Of a stretch of 64,000 nt of DNA, positions 1 to 8,443 are shown in pieces (positions within the stretch are counted from its first letter, which is position 1; the number at the start of each line of letters is the position of its first letter). The notes beneath the pieces were generated by a model. That model saw nothing but the letters and a program-made list of their open reading frames with translations. It was not told where the DNA came from and ran no database searches. Origin of the DNA: Devosia sp. YR412 (GTDB lineage Bacteria > Pseudomonadota > Alphaproteobacteria > Rhizobiales > Devosiaceae); contig NZ_FOFL01000005.1 of the NCBI RefSeq assembly GCF_900110945.1, positions 124,001 through 188,000 on the forward strand. The letters are read 5' to 3'. Both the position numbers and the translations under genes were made by a program.

Positions 1-391
1 ACTCGTCGAGCTTTTCGCGGATCGTGTTGCGATAGCCGTCGAGCTCGGCCTGCGGCACCAGCTGTGTCTCGACGCGGATCTGGCGGGCGACGCGGTCGGC
101 AAAGCTGATCGCGCCGGCCTCGAATGTGGTGACCAGCGCGAGGAGCGAATCCACCATTTCGCCGACATAGTCGGCGCGCAGTTCGCTTTCGGCCTCGGCG
201 GGCAGCCTGTCCCTCAGCGCATCGAGCTTTGCGCGGGCTTCCACATAGTCGGCCAGCGGGGTCGGCGTGACCTCGGCCATGGCAACGGGGATCAGGCCCT
301 CCTTGTCGAGAAAGCCGTCGCTGCGCGGAGTGCGGCGATAGAGGGCGTCGATGCCGGCGGTGAGTTCGGCCAGATCCGTGCCGATGGTCAT
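1..391 (-). CDS. N-terminal part of an unrecognised protein (cut by window edge)
   Basis: An open frame runs on the minus strand from an ATG at 391 to the left edge, giving about 130 residues (beginning MTIGTDLAELTAGIDALY). It is rich in Ala, Glu, Arg and Leu, looks largely helical, and has no signal peptide or membrane segment. Codon use is typical of the neighbours (G/C in third positions). It lies 11 bp downstream of the aldo/keto reductase on the same strand, so the two are probably co-transcribed. I do not recognise the family from this fragment. Confidence 0.7.
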   Translation of the reverse strand, partial: MTIGTDLAELTAGIDALYRRTPRSDGFLDKEGLIPVAMAEVTPTPLADYVEARAKLDALRDRLPAEAESELRADYVGEMVDSLLALVTTFEAGAISFADRVARQIRVETQLVPQAELDGYRNTIREKLDE

Positions 392-402
392 GGGCAAAGC
401 TC

Positions 403-1374
403 CTACTGGTGGCCGGCAAGCGGCTTGGGGTTATAGGGCGCCTCGAGTTCGGCGACGTCGTCGGCGCTGAGGCAAACCTCGAGCGCGGCCATGGCGTCGT
501 CGAACTGATGGAGCTTGGAAATGCCGACGATCGGGGCGGTGATGGCCGGGCGCGTCGCCACCCAGGCATAGGCGATCTGGGCGGGCGGGCGGCCATGGCG
601 CGCGGCGACGGCACGCAGGGCAGCGATGACGGCATCGTCCTGGGCCTGCGAGCGGTCATAGAGCGCGCCGGCGGTCTTGTCGGTCTGGGCACGGGTCGTG
701 TCGCTTTCGGCACGGGCGGCGAGGCGACCGCGGGCGAGGGGGCTCCACGGGATGACGCCGATGCCTTCCGAAAGGCAGAGCGGCAGCATTTCGCGCTCTT
801 CCTCGCGATACATCAGGTTGTAATGCGGCTGCATGGAAACGAAGGGCGCCCAGCCATTGGCGCGCTGCAGGCCGAGCGCCTTCATGAACTGCCAGGCATG
901 CATGGAGGAGGCGCCGAGATAGCGCACCTTGCCGGCGCGGACCACATCGTTGAGCGCGTCGAGGGTCTCCTCGATCGGGGTGTCATAGTCGAAGCGGTGC
1001 AGCTGGTAGAGGTCGATATAGTCGGTGCCGAGACGCCTGAGGCTCCCGTCCACTGCCTCGAAAATATGCTTGCGCGACAGGCCCCGGTCATTGGGATCCT
1101 GGCTCATCGGATTGTAGAGCTTGGTGGCCAGCACCAGCTTGTGGCGCGGCACGTCGCGCAGGGCAGCCGCGACCACTTCCTCGCCGGCGCCGGTCGAATA
1201 CATGTCGGCCATGTCGAAGAAATTGATCCCCAGTTCCAGCGCCCGGGCGATGATCGGGCGCGAGGCGGCTTCATCGAGCACCCAGGGCGCCCAGTTGGGC
1301 GAACCAAAGGTCATGCAGCCCAGCGCCAGGCGCGACACTTTGAGGCCCGTCCGGCCAAGGTTGATATAATCCAT
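403..1374 (-). CDS. Aldo/keto reductase
   Basis: A 323-residue protein of normal family length, predicted to reduce carbonyl compounds with NADPH in the cytoplasm. Visible family features are the opening LGRTGLKVSRLALGCMTFG, the catalytic Asp/Tyr stretch FFDMADMYSTG, a Lys in LATKLYN, a His in LYQLHRFD, and the cofactor-binding IVGISKLHQ stretch near the C-terminus. The frame is open 40 codons further upstream, but the ATG at 1374 follows an AGGTG ribosome-binding site and begins exactly where family homology begins, so I chose it. It is transcribed divergently from the GntR regulator at 1565. Substrate unknown. Confidence 0.9.
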   Translation of the reverse strand: MDYINLGRTGLKVSRLALGCMTFGSPNWAPWVLDEAASRPIIARALELGINFFDMADMYSTGAGEEVVAAALRDVPRHKLVLATKLYNPMSQDPNDRGLSRKHIFEAVDGSLRRLGTDYIDLYQLHRFDYDTPIEETLDALNDVVRAGKVRYLGASSMHAWQFMKALGLQRANGWAPFVSMQPHYNLMYREEEREMLPLCLSEGIGVIPWSPLARGRLAARAESDTTRAQTDKTAGALYDRSQAQDDAVIAALRAVAARHGRPPAQIAYAWVATRPAITAPIVGISKLHQFDDAMAALEVCLSADDVAELEAPYNPKPLAGHQ

Positions 1375-1376
1375 TA

Positions 1377-1564
1377 GTACACCTCGTAGAGCCTGGGCCG
1401 TACCCCGGCTGACTCCGCGTTTGCGTAGTTCGTCGAAGGGCCGCCGATTCCGGGTAATCTGCACATAAATTTGGCGAATGCAAACTGTGTACAAATTTTT
1501 CCCAGACGCTATTGCGGTCTGAAAAGGCTCTCGCTACGGTTGGTGTATCAAACCGGTAGTACAC
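1377..1564. promoter_or_regulatory. Divergent promoter region with three GTACAC motifs
   Basis: The 190-bp gap between the aldo/keto reductase and the GntR regulator holds GTACAC at 1377-1382, its complement GTGTAC at 1487-1492, and GTACAC at 1559-1564 directly before the regulator ATG. The middle copy lies in ACTGTGTACAAA, close to an AT-rich stretch. Repetition of a short motif at both start codons is suggestive of an operator, probably for the adjacent GntR protein. This is inference from position only. Confidence 0.35.
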
Positions 1565-2569
1565 ATGTTCAGCATCGACGCCTCCAGCATCGACAAGTCG
1601 CTCCCGGTTCCGGTCGGGACCCAGCTGCATGGCCTGCTGAGCTACATGCTGGCCTTCAGTGACATGCCCTATGGCACGAAGCTCCAGTCGGTGCGGCAGC
1701 TGGCGGCGGACATCGGCATTGCGCCGATGACGGTCAGCCAGGTCTATCAGCAGCTGCGCGACGAGGGGCTGATCGAGATGCGGGCGGGCCTTGGCGCCTT
1801 CACCGCACGCGATCCGGGCAAGCTCCAGGAAGACCATCAGCCGATCAATGCCCTGCGCAGCGATATAGAATCCATCATCACCAAGGCCGAGGGCCTGGGC
1901 GTCTCGCCCATGGCATTGGTCTCGATGATCAATGCGCGGGCGCAGATGCGTCGCCCGTCCATCGGGCTGTCCATTGCCTTTGTCTGCATCTTCGAGGGGC
2001 CCGGCCGCGACTATGTCGAACAGGCGCGTCGCGTTGTGGGCCCGAGCGATGTCATCGATCTCATCACCATCGACAGCATCCGCGCCGACGGTCCGGAACT
2101 GCGCCTCTGCAAGGCCGCGGACCTGGTGGTGACCTTCAGCCATCGCGAGGCCGAAGTGCGCTCGCTGGTGAGCGGAGCCGACGTCGTGGGCCTGCGCATG
2201 CTGCCGAGCCAGCGCACGCGGCAGAATCTGGCGGGGCTCGACTCCCGGGCCCGCGTCGCCGCCGTCACCCACTTCCAGGACTATATCGCCATCATGCGTC
2301 CCAGCGTGCGCGAGTTTGCGCCGCATGTCTCGGACATCCGCGTCACTTGGTCCTCCGCGCCGGACCTCGCCGAGATCATCAACAGCTCCGATGCCGTGGT
2401 CTATGCCTCGGGCGCCGACCACATCGTGCAGCTCGCACCGGCCAATGTGCAATGCTTCGAATATCGCCATGCGCTCGATCCGAGCGCGCTTGAAATCATC
2501 CTGGCGCCGCGTCTTGCCGAGCTTCGGCAGGCCAAGGCTGACCAGGCTGGAGAACGCAGAACTGCGTAG
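1565..2569 (+). CDS. GntR-family transcriptional regulator
   Basis: A 334-residue protein with an N-terminal winged helix-turn-helix (about residues 10-80; LQSVRQLAADIGIAPMTVSQ is the typical GntR recognition region, followed by YQQLRDEGLIEMRAG). The remaining 230 residues form a separate alpha/beta domain that is not the FCD type and that I cannot assign to a ligand. It stands directly upstream of the importer operon (binding-protein gene 28 bp downstream, same strand), so it probably controls that operon and itself. The start has no good ribosome-binding site; transcription could begin close to the ATG. Confidence 0.85.
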   Translation: MFSIDASSIDKSLPVPVGTQLHGLLSYMLAFSDMPYGTKLQSVRQLAADIGIAPMTVSQVYQQLRDEGLIEMRAGLGAFTARDPGKLQEDHQPINALRSDIESIITKAEGLGVSPMALVSMINARAQMRRPSIGLSIAFVCIFEGPGRDYVEQARRVVGPSDVIDLITIDSIRADGPELRLCKAADLVVTFSHREAEVRSLVSGADVVGLRMLPSQRTRQNLAGLDSRARVAAVTHFQDYIAIMRPSVREFAPHVSDIRVTWSSAPDLAEIINSSDAVVYASGADHIVQLAPANVQCFEYRHALDPSALEIILAPRLAELRQAKADQAGERRTA

Positions 2570-2596
2570 TGCATCTTCAATGCAAGGGAACAGGGA

Positions 2597-4132
2597 ATGA
2601 AGAAACTACTATTGGCTACCACGGCGCTCGTCGCCCTGGGTTTCATGCCGGCGCAGACCGTCTTCGCGCAGGACAATACATTGGTTGTGGGGACCGATGT
2701 GGACGCCGGCACACTCGATCCGCGTCTCACCCGCGACACCACCGCGTCGCGCACCGCGGACCTCATCTATTCGGGCCTGGTGCATATCACGCCGAGCCTC
2801 GAGGCCGTTCCGGACCTGGCAGAAAGCTGGGAAAATCCCGATCCGCAGACCTTCATCTTCAAGCTCAGGCCCGACCTGACCTTCTCGGACGGCAGCCCGC
2901 TGACCGCCGATGACGTGGTCTTCACCTATACGACGCTGACCAATCCCGACTTCAACGCTCCGGCCCGCGCGCTTTATTCGCCGATCACCGCCGTTGAAGC
3001 CGTCGATCCGCTGACCGTCAAGTTCACGCTCAACGCACCCTATGCGCCGCTGCTGAGCTATCTCGACGTCGGCATCGTGCCCAAGGCCCTGGTCGAAGGC
3101 GGTGCTGACATCGCGCTCAACCCGGTTGGTGCCGGCCCGATGAAGCTGGTGTCGTGGAACCGCGGTTCCGAGATCGTGCTCGAGGCCAATGACGCCTACT
3201 GGCGCGGTGCTCCGACCATGGACAATGTCACCATCCGCATCATCGGCGACAATTCCGCCCGCTCGCAGGCTTTCGAAGCCGGCGATCTGGACGTGATCCA
3301 GTCCCCGCTGGCGCCGCAGGACATCGAGCGCCTCGCCGCCGATGACCGCTTCGGCAATGTCATCGTGGCTGGCCTGGGTGTGAACTACATCAACTTCAAC
3401 ACCAAGGACCCGCTGCTGGCCGACCCCAAGATGCGTCAGGCCTTCTCGATGCTGATCGACCAGGAAACCATCGTCAACGACATCTACCAGGGTGTCGACC
3501 AGGTGGCCCACTCGATCATCCTGCCCTCGTCCTGGGCCTATTCCGATGCCATCGCCCAGCCCACCTTCGACATCGAAGGCGCCGTGGCGCTGTTCAACGA
3601 ACTGGGCTGGACCGACAGCAATGGCGACGGCGTGCTCGACAAGGATGGTGCCGACCTCGCGGTGACGCTGGCAACCCACAGCGAAGACGGCAATCGCGTC
3701 CAGTCGATCGAATTCCTGCAGGCCATCTTCGAGGCCGCCGGCGTCAAAGCTACGGCCCAGATCAGCGACTGGCCGAGCTTCTCGACCAATTACGTGCAGC
3801 AGTCCAAGCACCAGATCGCGCTGCTCGGCTGGCTTAACATCGTCGATCCCGATCGCCTGATGTTCGCCCAGCTGACCACAGGGGGCTCGACCAACTGGGG
3901 TGGCTATTCCAATCTGGAAGTCGATGAGCTGCTGCAGACCGGCCGCTCGACCCTCGACCAGGCTGGCCGCGCAACGGCCTACCAGGCCGCCGCGACGATC
4001 CTCGCTGAAGAGCTGCCGTATTACATCGTGTCCGCCCAGGGCTACCAGATGTTCTACGCCAAGGACCTGCCCGTTGAAGTCCAGGCGACCCCGCGCGGCA
4101 ACCTGCGCGGCCTGATCGGTTTCACCGACTAA
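2597..4132 (+). CDS. ABC transporter substrate-binding protein, family 5 (peptide/opine type)
   Basis: A 511-residue periplasmic binding protein. It starts with a Sec signal peptide (MKKLLLATTALVALGF, cleavage probably after VFA-Q near residue 25) and has the family 5 hallmarks LTADDVVFTY and DPLTVKFTL, plus AESWENPD. It is the first structural gene of the importer operon (permeases at 6587 and 7564, ATPases at 9445 and 10439). Family 5 proteins bind oligopeptides, nickel, opines and other large solutes; the creatinase-like and deacylase genes downstream suggest an amide-containing ligand. A strong hairpin follows the gene. Confidence 0.92.
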   Translation: MKKLLLATTALVALGFMPAQTVFAQDNTLVVGTDVDAGTLDPRLTRDTTASRTADLIYSGLVHITPSLEAVPDLAESWENPDPQTFIFKLRPDLTFSDGSPLTADDVVFTYTTLTNPDFNAPARALYSPITAVEAVDPLTVKFTLNAPYAPLLSYLDVGIVPKALVEGGADIALNPVGAGPMKLVSWNRGSEIVLEANDAYWRGAPTMDNVTIRIIGDNSARSQAFEAGDLDVIQSPLAPQDIERLAADDRFGNVIVAGLGVNYINFNTKDPLLADPKMRQAFSMLIDQETIVNDIYQGVDQVAHSIILPSSWAYSDAIAQPTFDIEGAVALFNELGWTDSNGDGVLDKDGADLAVTLATHSEDGNRVQSIEFLQAIFEAAGVKATAQISDWPSFSTNYVQQSKHQIALLGWLNIVDPDRLMFAQLTTGGSTNWGGYSNLEVDELLQTGRSTLDQAGRATAYQAAATILAEELPYYIVSAQGYQMFYAKDLPVEVQATPRGNLRGLIGFTD

Positions 4133-4144
4133 CCTGACCGACTG

Positions 4145-4180
4145 ACCGGCCGGAGCCCTCGGTTCTGGCCGGTATTTTTT
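4145..4180 (+). terminator. Intra-operon terminator or attenuator
   Basis: ACCGGCC (4145-4151) pairs with GGCCGGT (4167-4173) and is followed by ATTTTTT. It lies between the binding-protein gene and the rest of the operon. Such elements commonly keep the binding protein in excess over the membrane parts. Confidence 0.55.
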
Positions 4181-4196
4181 CCGGGGAGATGTTGAG

Positions 4197-5369
4197 ATGA
4201 GTTTTACCCAGCGCCTGGGCGCGAATTTCTATGCCAAGGTCCATGCCGACATCCGCACCCGGATGGCCAAGAGCGGCGTCGACATGCTGCTGCTCGATAG
4301 CAATGACGACGTCATCTATACGACCGGCTTTTCCCACTATACGACCGAGCGTCCGGTGGTGTTTGCCATCACCCAGACCGGCGCCTGGCTGCTGCTGCCC
4401 AAGCTCGAAGAGAGCCATGCGGCGCATCAGGACATCGCGGCCGAGCCGATCATCTATTTCGAATTCCCCGGCATCGACCCGGCCTTTGCCGTGCTTGGTC
4501 GCGCCTTCCCCGACATGAAGGGTACGGTTGGCCATAGCCCCGCCATTTCCGCCGCGCGCATCCCGCAGATTGCTGCCGCCTTCCCCAATGCCCGTGTCGT
4601 GCCAAGCAACATCGTGCAGCAGATGCGTCTGAAAAAGTATCCCGAAGAGATCGTGATGCATCGCGAGGCGTCGCGCATTTCCGATGAAATGGTGATCGCC
4701 GGGGTCGAGCTGATCCGCGATGCCATGCGCTCGGGCAAGGAATTGCCCTCGGAAATCGAGATCGAAAGCTTCGTCTCCCGCCATGCCATGAAGATCATGT
4801 TCGACGAGCATGATGACCAGATGCTGGTGCAGGGCCTCGCCTCGGGCCTTGTCTATTCCGGGCCGCGCTCGGCCTATCCGCATGGCATGCCGACCGGCAA
4901 TCCGGTCAAGCGCGGCGAGAGCATTATCCTGTCACTTGGCTGTCGCGTTGGTGGCCGCGCCGCGGAAAGCGAGCGCACGCTGTTCATCGGCGAGCCGAGC
5001 AAGGAACAGGAGGGCCACTATGCCGTGGCCTATGAGGCCCAGCGCATGGCGACCGCCGCGCTGATCGCCGGCCACTCCTGCGCCTCGGCCGACAATCTTG
5101 CGCTCAAATTCATCCGCGACAGCGGCATGGACGAATATCTGCTGCATCGCGTCGGCCATGGCATGGGCATCATGTTCCATGAGGCGCCATGGGTGGAAGG
5201 TGGCGACGACACCATTCTCGAACCCGGCATGATCACCTCGTCGGAGCCGGCGATCTTCGTGCATGGCTTTGCCGGCTATCGCATCGCCGACACCGTGCTG
5301 ATCGCCGAAGAAGGTCCCGACAGCATGACCCACTATCCGCGCAAGCTCGAAGACGTGGTCATCGCATAA
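4197..5369 (+). CDS. Creatinase-like M24-family protein, first of a tandem pair
   Basis: A 390-residue protein with the pita-bread fold of prolidase, creatinase and aminopeptidase P. The usual first metal ligands of M24 peptidases (Asp in DxG, Asp in DxTRT) are absent: the stretch reads LSLGCRVGGRAAESERTLF, as in creatinase, which uses no metal. A His in AYPHGMP fits the catalytic His of creatinase, and HRVGHGMG, MFHEAPW and SSEPAIF are retained. I infer a metal-free C-N hydrolase acting on a creatine-like or amide substrate brought in by this operon's transporter. It overlaps the next paralogue by one base. Confidence 0.85.
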   Translation: MSFTQRLGANFYAKVHADIRTRMAKSGVDMLLLDSNDDVIYTTGFSHYTTERPVVFAITQTGAWLLLPKLEESHAAHQDIAAEPIIYFEFPGIDPAFAVLGRAFPDMKGTVGHSPAISAARIPQIAAAFPNARVVPSNIVQQMRLKKYPEEIVMHREASRISDEMVIAGVELIRDAMRSGKELPSEIEIESFVSRHAMKIMFDEHDDQMLVQGLASGLVYSGPRSAYPHGMPTGNPVKRGESIILSLGCRVGGRAAESERTLFIGEPSKEQEGHYAVAYEAQRMATAALIAGHSCASADNLALKFIRDSGMDEYLLHRVGHGMGIMFHEAPWVEGGDDTILEPGMITSSEPAIFVHGFAGYRIADTVLIAEEGPDSMTHYPRKLEDVVIA

Positions 5370-6541
5370 TGGCTTTCGTGCAGCGCCTCGGGCCAGAATT
5401 TTACGAAAAGGTGCAGCGCGACATCCGCGCCGGCATGGCAGCGGCGGGCATCGACCTGCTGCTGCTCGATGCGGCCGATGACGTGCTCTACACCACCGGC
5501 TTTGCCTTCCGGCCCAATGAACGGCCCATTGCTCTGGCGCTGACGGCGCAATCGGCCTTCCTGCTCATTCCCGAGCTGGAACGCGACTATGCGCTGAGCC
5601 AGAAGGTGGCCGCCGACAGCGTGGTCTATTTCGAATTCCCCGGCGTCGACCGGCCGTTCGATGTGCTGGCGCGGGCGCTTGGCCCGATCCGCGGCACCAT
5701 TGCCCATGGCTATGGCATGTCGGTGGGGCGCGCGGCGGAACTGGCGACAACCTGGCCGGACGCCCACGTGATCCCGACCGGCATGGTCACGACGATGCGG
5801 CAGATCAAATATCCCGAAGAGGTGCGGCTGCATCGCGAGGCGGGGCGGATTTCCGACGCCATGGTGCAGTCCGGCGTCGACCTGGTCACCGAAGCCTTTC
5901 GCTCCGGCAAACCGCTGCCCAGCGAAATCGAGCTGGAGCGCCATGTGGTGCGCCATGCGCTCGATATCATGGCTAATGAGCACGAGGACGTGCTGCATGT
6001 GGCGACCCTTGCCGGCGGGCTGATCAATGGCGGCGTCAAGTCGGCCTTTCCGCATGGCATCGAAAGCGCGCGCCGCCTCGAGCCCAACGAGATCTTCATC
6101 CTGTCGCTGGGCTGCCGCGTCGGCGGCCGCGCCTCGGAAAGCGAGCGGACTTTCGTGCTCGGCACCCCGAGCAAGGAGCACGAGACCTATTACCGCATCG
6201 CCCAGGAAGGTCAGCGCATCGGCACGGCCGGATTGATTGCCGGTGAGACCTGCGCTTCGGCCGACGTGGCGGCGCTCAGCTACCTGCATGGCCAAGGCAT
6301 GACCCCCTTCGTCAAGCATCGCGTCGGCCACGGCATGGGCGTCGCCTTCCATGAAAGCCCATGGGTTGAGGCGGGCGACCAGACCCTGCTCAAGCCCGGC
6401 ATGGTCTGCTCCAGTGAGCCCGGCCTCTACGTGCCCGGCGTCGGCGGCTTCCGCCTCGCCGATACGGTGCTGGTGACCGCGGACGGGCCGGAAAGCCTCA
6501 CCGTCTATCCGCGCAATTTCGAAGACATCGTGCTGGCATGA
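5369..6541 (+). CDS. Creatinase-like M24-family protein, second of a tandem pair
   Basis: Also 390 residues and clearly homologous to the preceding gene along its whole length, so the pair arose by duplication. It has the same metal-ligand loss (LSLGCRVGGRASESERTF), a His in AFPHGIE, and HRVGHGMG. The frame is open upstream inside the first copy, but the ATG at 5369 overlaps the upstream stop (TAATG) and matches the start of the first copy (QRLG.xFY.KV), so it is the real start. The two may form a hetero-oligomer or act on successive substrates; both are inference. Confidence 0.85.
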   Translation: MAFVQRLGPEFYEKVQRDIRAGMAAAGIDLLLLDAADDVLYTTGFAFRPNERPIALALTAQSAFLLIPELERDYALSQKVAADSVVYFEFPGVDRPFDVLARALGPIRGTIAHGYGMSVGRAAELATTWPDAHVIPTGMVTTMRQIKYPEEVRLHREAGRISDAMVQSGVDLVTEAFRSGKPLPSEIELERHVVRHALDIMANEHEDVLHVATLAGGLINGGVKSAFPHGIESARRLEPNEIFILSLGCRVGGRASESERTFVLGTPSKEHETYYRIAQEGQRIGTAGLIAGETCASADVAALSYLHGQGMTPFVKHRVGHGMGVAFHESPWVEAGDQTLLKPGMVCSSEPGLYVPGVGGFRLADTVLVTADGPESLTVYPRNFEDIVLA

Positions 6542-6586
6542 TGCACCGCAACCGACAAACCCTAATCCAGGAAAGGAGCTGACGCG

Positions 6587-7567
6587 ATGCTGTCTTATGT
6601 CATACGCCGGCTTCTGCTGCTCATTCCCATGGCCATCGGCATGGTCATCGTGACCTTTGGCCTGCTGCTCATCATCCCCGGCGATCCGGCGGCGGTGCTG
6701 CTCGGCCAGGACGCGACGCCCGAGGCCATTCTCAACCTGCGCAACAGCCTTGGTCTCAATGACCCCTGGTATGTCCGCCTGTTCGACTATTTTGCGGCGC
6801 TGCTGCGCGGCGACATGGGGCGCTCGATCTTCCAGAACCAGGCCGTCTCGGAAATCATCCTCGGCCGGCTGGGTGCAACCATCGAGCTCGCCGTGGTGGC
6901 GCTGATCCTTGCCACGCTCATCGGCCTGACGCTGGGCGTGGTGGCGGCCATCCGCCAGGGGTCGTGGATCGATACCGTGACCATGCTCTTTGCCCAGATC
7001 GGCGTGTCCATGCCGGTCTATTGGCTGGGCCTGCTGCTGATGCTGCTGTTTGCGGTCCAGCTCGGCTGGCTGCCAGCCATCGGTCGCGGCGTCCCGCTGC
7101 CCGAGGCCCTGCTGGCCGCGGTGACCGGACGCCCGCAGGTGCTGTGGGATAGCCTGACCCATCTGGCGCTGCCGGCGCTGGCCCTGGCTGCCAATTCGGC
7201 CGCCATCATCTCGCGCCTGGTGCGGGCGTCCATGCTCGAAGTGCTGCGCGAGGACTTCGTCCGCACCGCCTATTCCAAGGGGTTGCGGCAGGGCCGGGTG
7301 GTGGTGCGCCATGCTTTGCGCAATGCGCTGCTGCCCGTGCTCTCAGTAATCGGCCTGCGCTTTGGTGCGCTGCTCGGTGGCGCCGTGCTGACCGAATCCA
7401 TCTTCGCCTGGCCGGGCCTCGGCCAGCTGACCATTGCCGCCATTTCCCAGCGTGACCTGCCGCTCATCCAGGGCATCGTGCTGACCTTCGCCATCGTCTT
7501 CGCGTTGGTGAACCTGGTGGTCGATCTTCTCTATGCCGCGGTCGATCCGCGCATCCGGCTCGGGTGA
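6587..7567 (+). CDS. ABC transporter permease, DppB type
   Basis: A 326-residue inner-membrane protein with about six hydrophobic segments, starting MLSYVIRRLLLLIPM as is typical of DppB/OppB permeases. The EAA loop that contacts the ATPase is visible as YSKGLRQGRVVVRHALRNALLP. A good AAGGAG site precedes the ATG. It overlaps the second permease by four bases (GTGA) and forms the membrane channel with it. Confidence 0.93.
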   Translation: MLSYVIRRLLLLIPMAIGMVIVTFGLLLIIPGDPAAVLLGQDATPEAILNLRNSLGLNDPWYVRLFDYFAALLRGDMGRSIFQNQAVSEIILGRLGATIELAVVALILATLIGLTLGVVAAIRQGSWIDTVTMLFAQIGVSMPVYWLGLLLMLLFAVQLGWLPAIGRGVPLPEALLAAVTGRPQVLWDSLTHLALPALALAANSAAIISRLVRASMLEVLREDFVRTAYSKGLRQGRVVVRHALRNALLPVLSVIGLRFGALLGGAVLTESIFAWPGLGQLTIAAISQRDLPLIQGIVLTFAIVFALVNLVVDLLYAAVDPRIRLG

Positions 7568-8427
7568 TTTCCATGCGTTTGCCCAAAGCCCTCCAGAACA
7601 CCTCGCTGGTCATCGGTGCGCTGATCTCGCTGACCATCATCCTGCTGGCCATTTTCGCGCCCTATGTCACCACCCATGGCATCGAGCAGATGGACATGCG
7701 CAACCGCTTCGAGGGCCCGACCCTCGAGCATATCCTCGGGACCGACAATTTCGGTCGTGATCTCTGGTCACGCCTCGTATATGGCGCCCGCATCTCGCTG
7801 ACCATCGCCGTCATCTCGGTGGCGGTCTCGGCGGCTATCGGCACCACAGTGGGGCTTGTCGCCGGCTATTTCGGCGGCTGGGTCGATCTGGTGCTGATGC
7901 GCATCACCGACATCTTCCTCGGCTTTCCGGCCATCGTTTTGGCCCTGGCTATCGTCGCGGTGCTTGGCCCGGGCATCATGAACGTGTCCCTCGCCATCAT
8001 CGTCGTGGCCTGGACCGAATATGCCCGCGTCGTGCGTTCGACGACCCTGGTACTGCGTGAGCAGAATTATGTGCAGGCGGCCCGTGCCATCGGCGCCAGC
8101 CCGGCGCGGATCATCTTCAAGGAAATCCTGCCCAATGCCATCGGGCCGATCATCGTGCTGGCCTCGCTGGGGCTGGGCACGGCGATCATCTCGGAATCGG
8201 CACTGAGCTTCCTCGGCTTCGGCCTACCGCCGCCGGCACCCACCTGGGGCTGGACCCTCTCCTACGGCACCCGCTTCATGCGCGACGCGCCGTGGCTCTC
8301 CATCATCGCGGGCGCGACCATCATGGTAACCGTGCTCGGTTTCAATCTCCTCGGCGACGGTTTGCGGGACGTTCTTGATCCCCGCCAGCTGTCCCGTGGC
8401 GGAGCAAAGGCCGGAAAGGCCAAATAA
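7564..8427 (+). CDS. ABC transporter permease, DppC type
   Basis: A 287-residue partner permease with six predicted membrane segments. Typical DppC features are HILGTDNFGRDLWSRLVYGA near residue 60 and the EAA loop ARAIGASPARIIFKEILPNA. The GTG at 7564 overlaps the upstream stop; an ATG nine bases later (7573) is an equally possible start. Confidence 0.92.
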   Translation: MISMRLPKALQNTSLVIGALISLTIILLAIFAPYVTTHGIEQMDMRNRFEGPTLEHILGTDNFGRDLWSRLVYGARISLTIAVISVAVSAAIGTTVGLVAGYFGGWVDLVLMRITDIFLGFPAIVLALAIVAVLGPGIMNVSLAIIVVAWTEYARVVRSTTLVLREQNYVQAARAIGASPARIIFKEILPNAIGPIIVLASLGLGTAIISESALSFLGFGLPPPAPTWGWTLSYGTRFMRDAPWLSIIAGATIMVTVLGFNLLGDGLRDVLDPRQLSRGGAKAGKAK

Positions 8428-8443
8428 GCAAAGGAATAAGCGA

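Noticed and set aside
409..1377. Long plus-strand frame opposite the aldo/keto reductase
   Set aside because: The minus-strand reading has clear aldo/keto reductase motifs; the plus frame is a GC-rich antisense shadow.
5333..7312. 659-codon minus-strand frame across the second M24 gene and permease
   Set aside because: His/Gln/Gly/Arg-rich antisense shadow of two well-supported genes.
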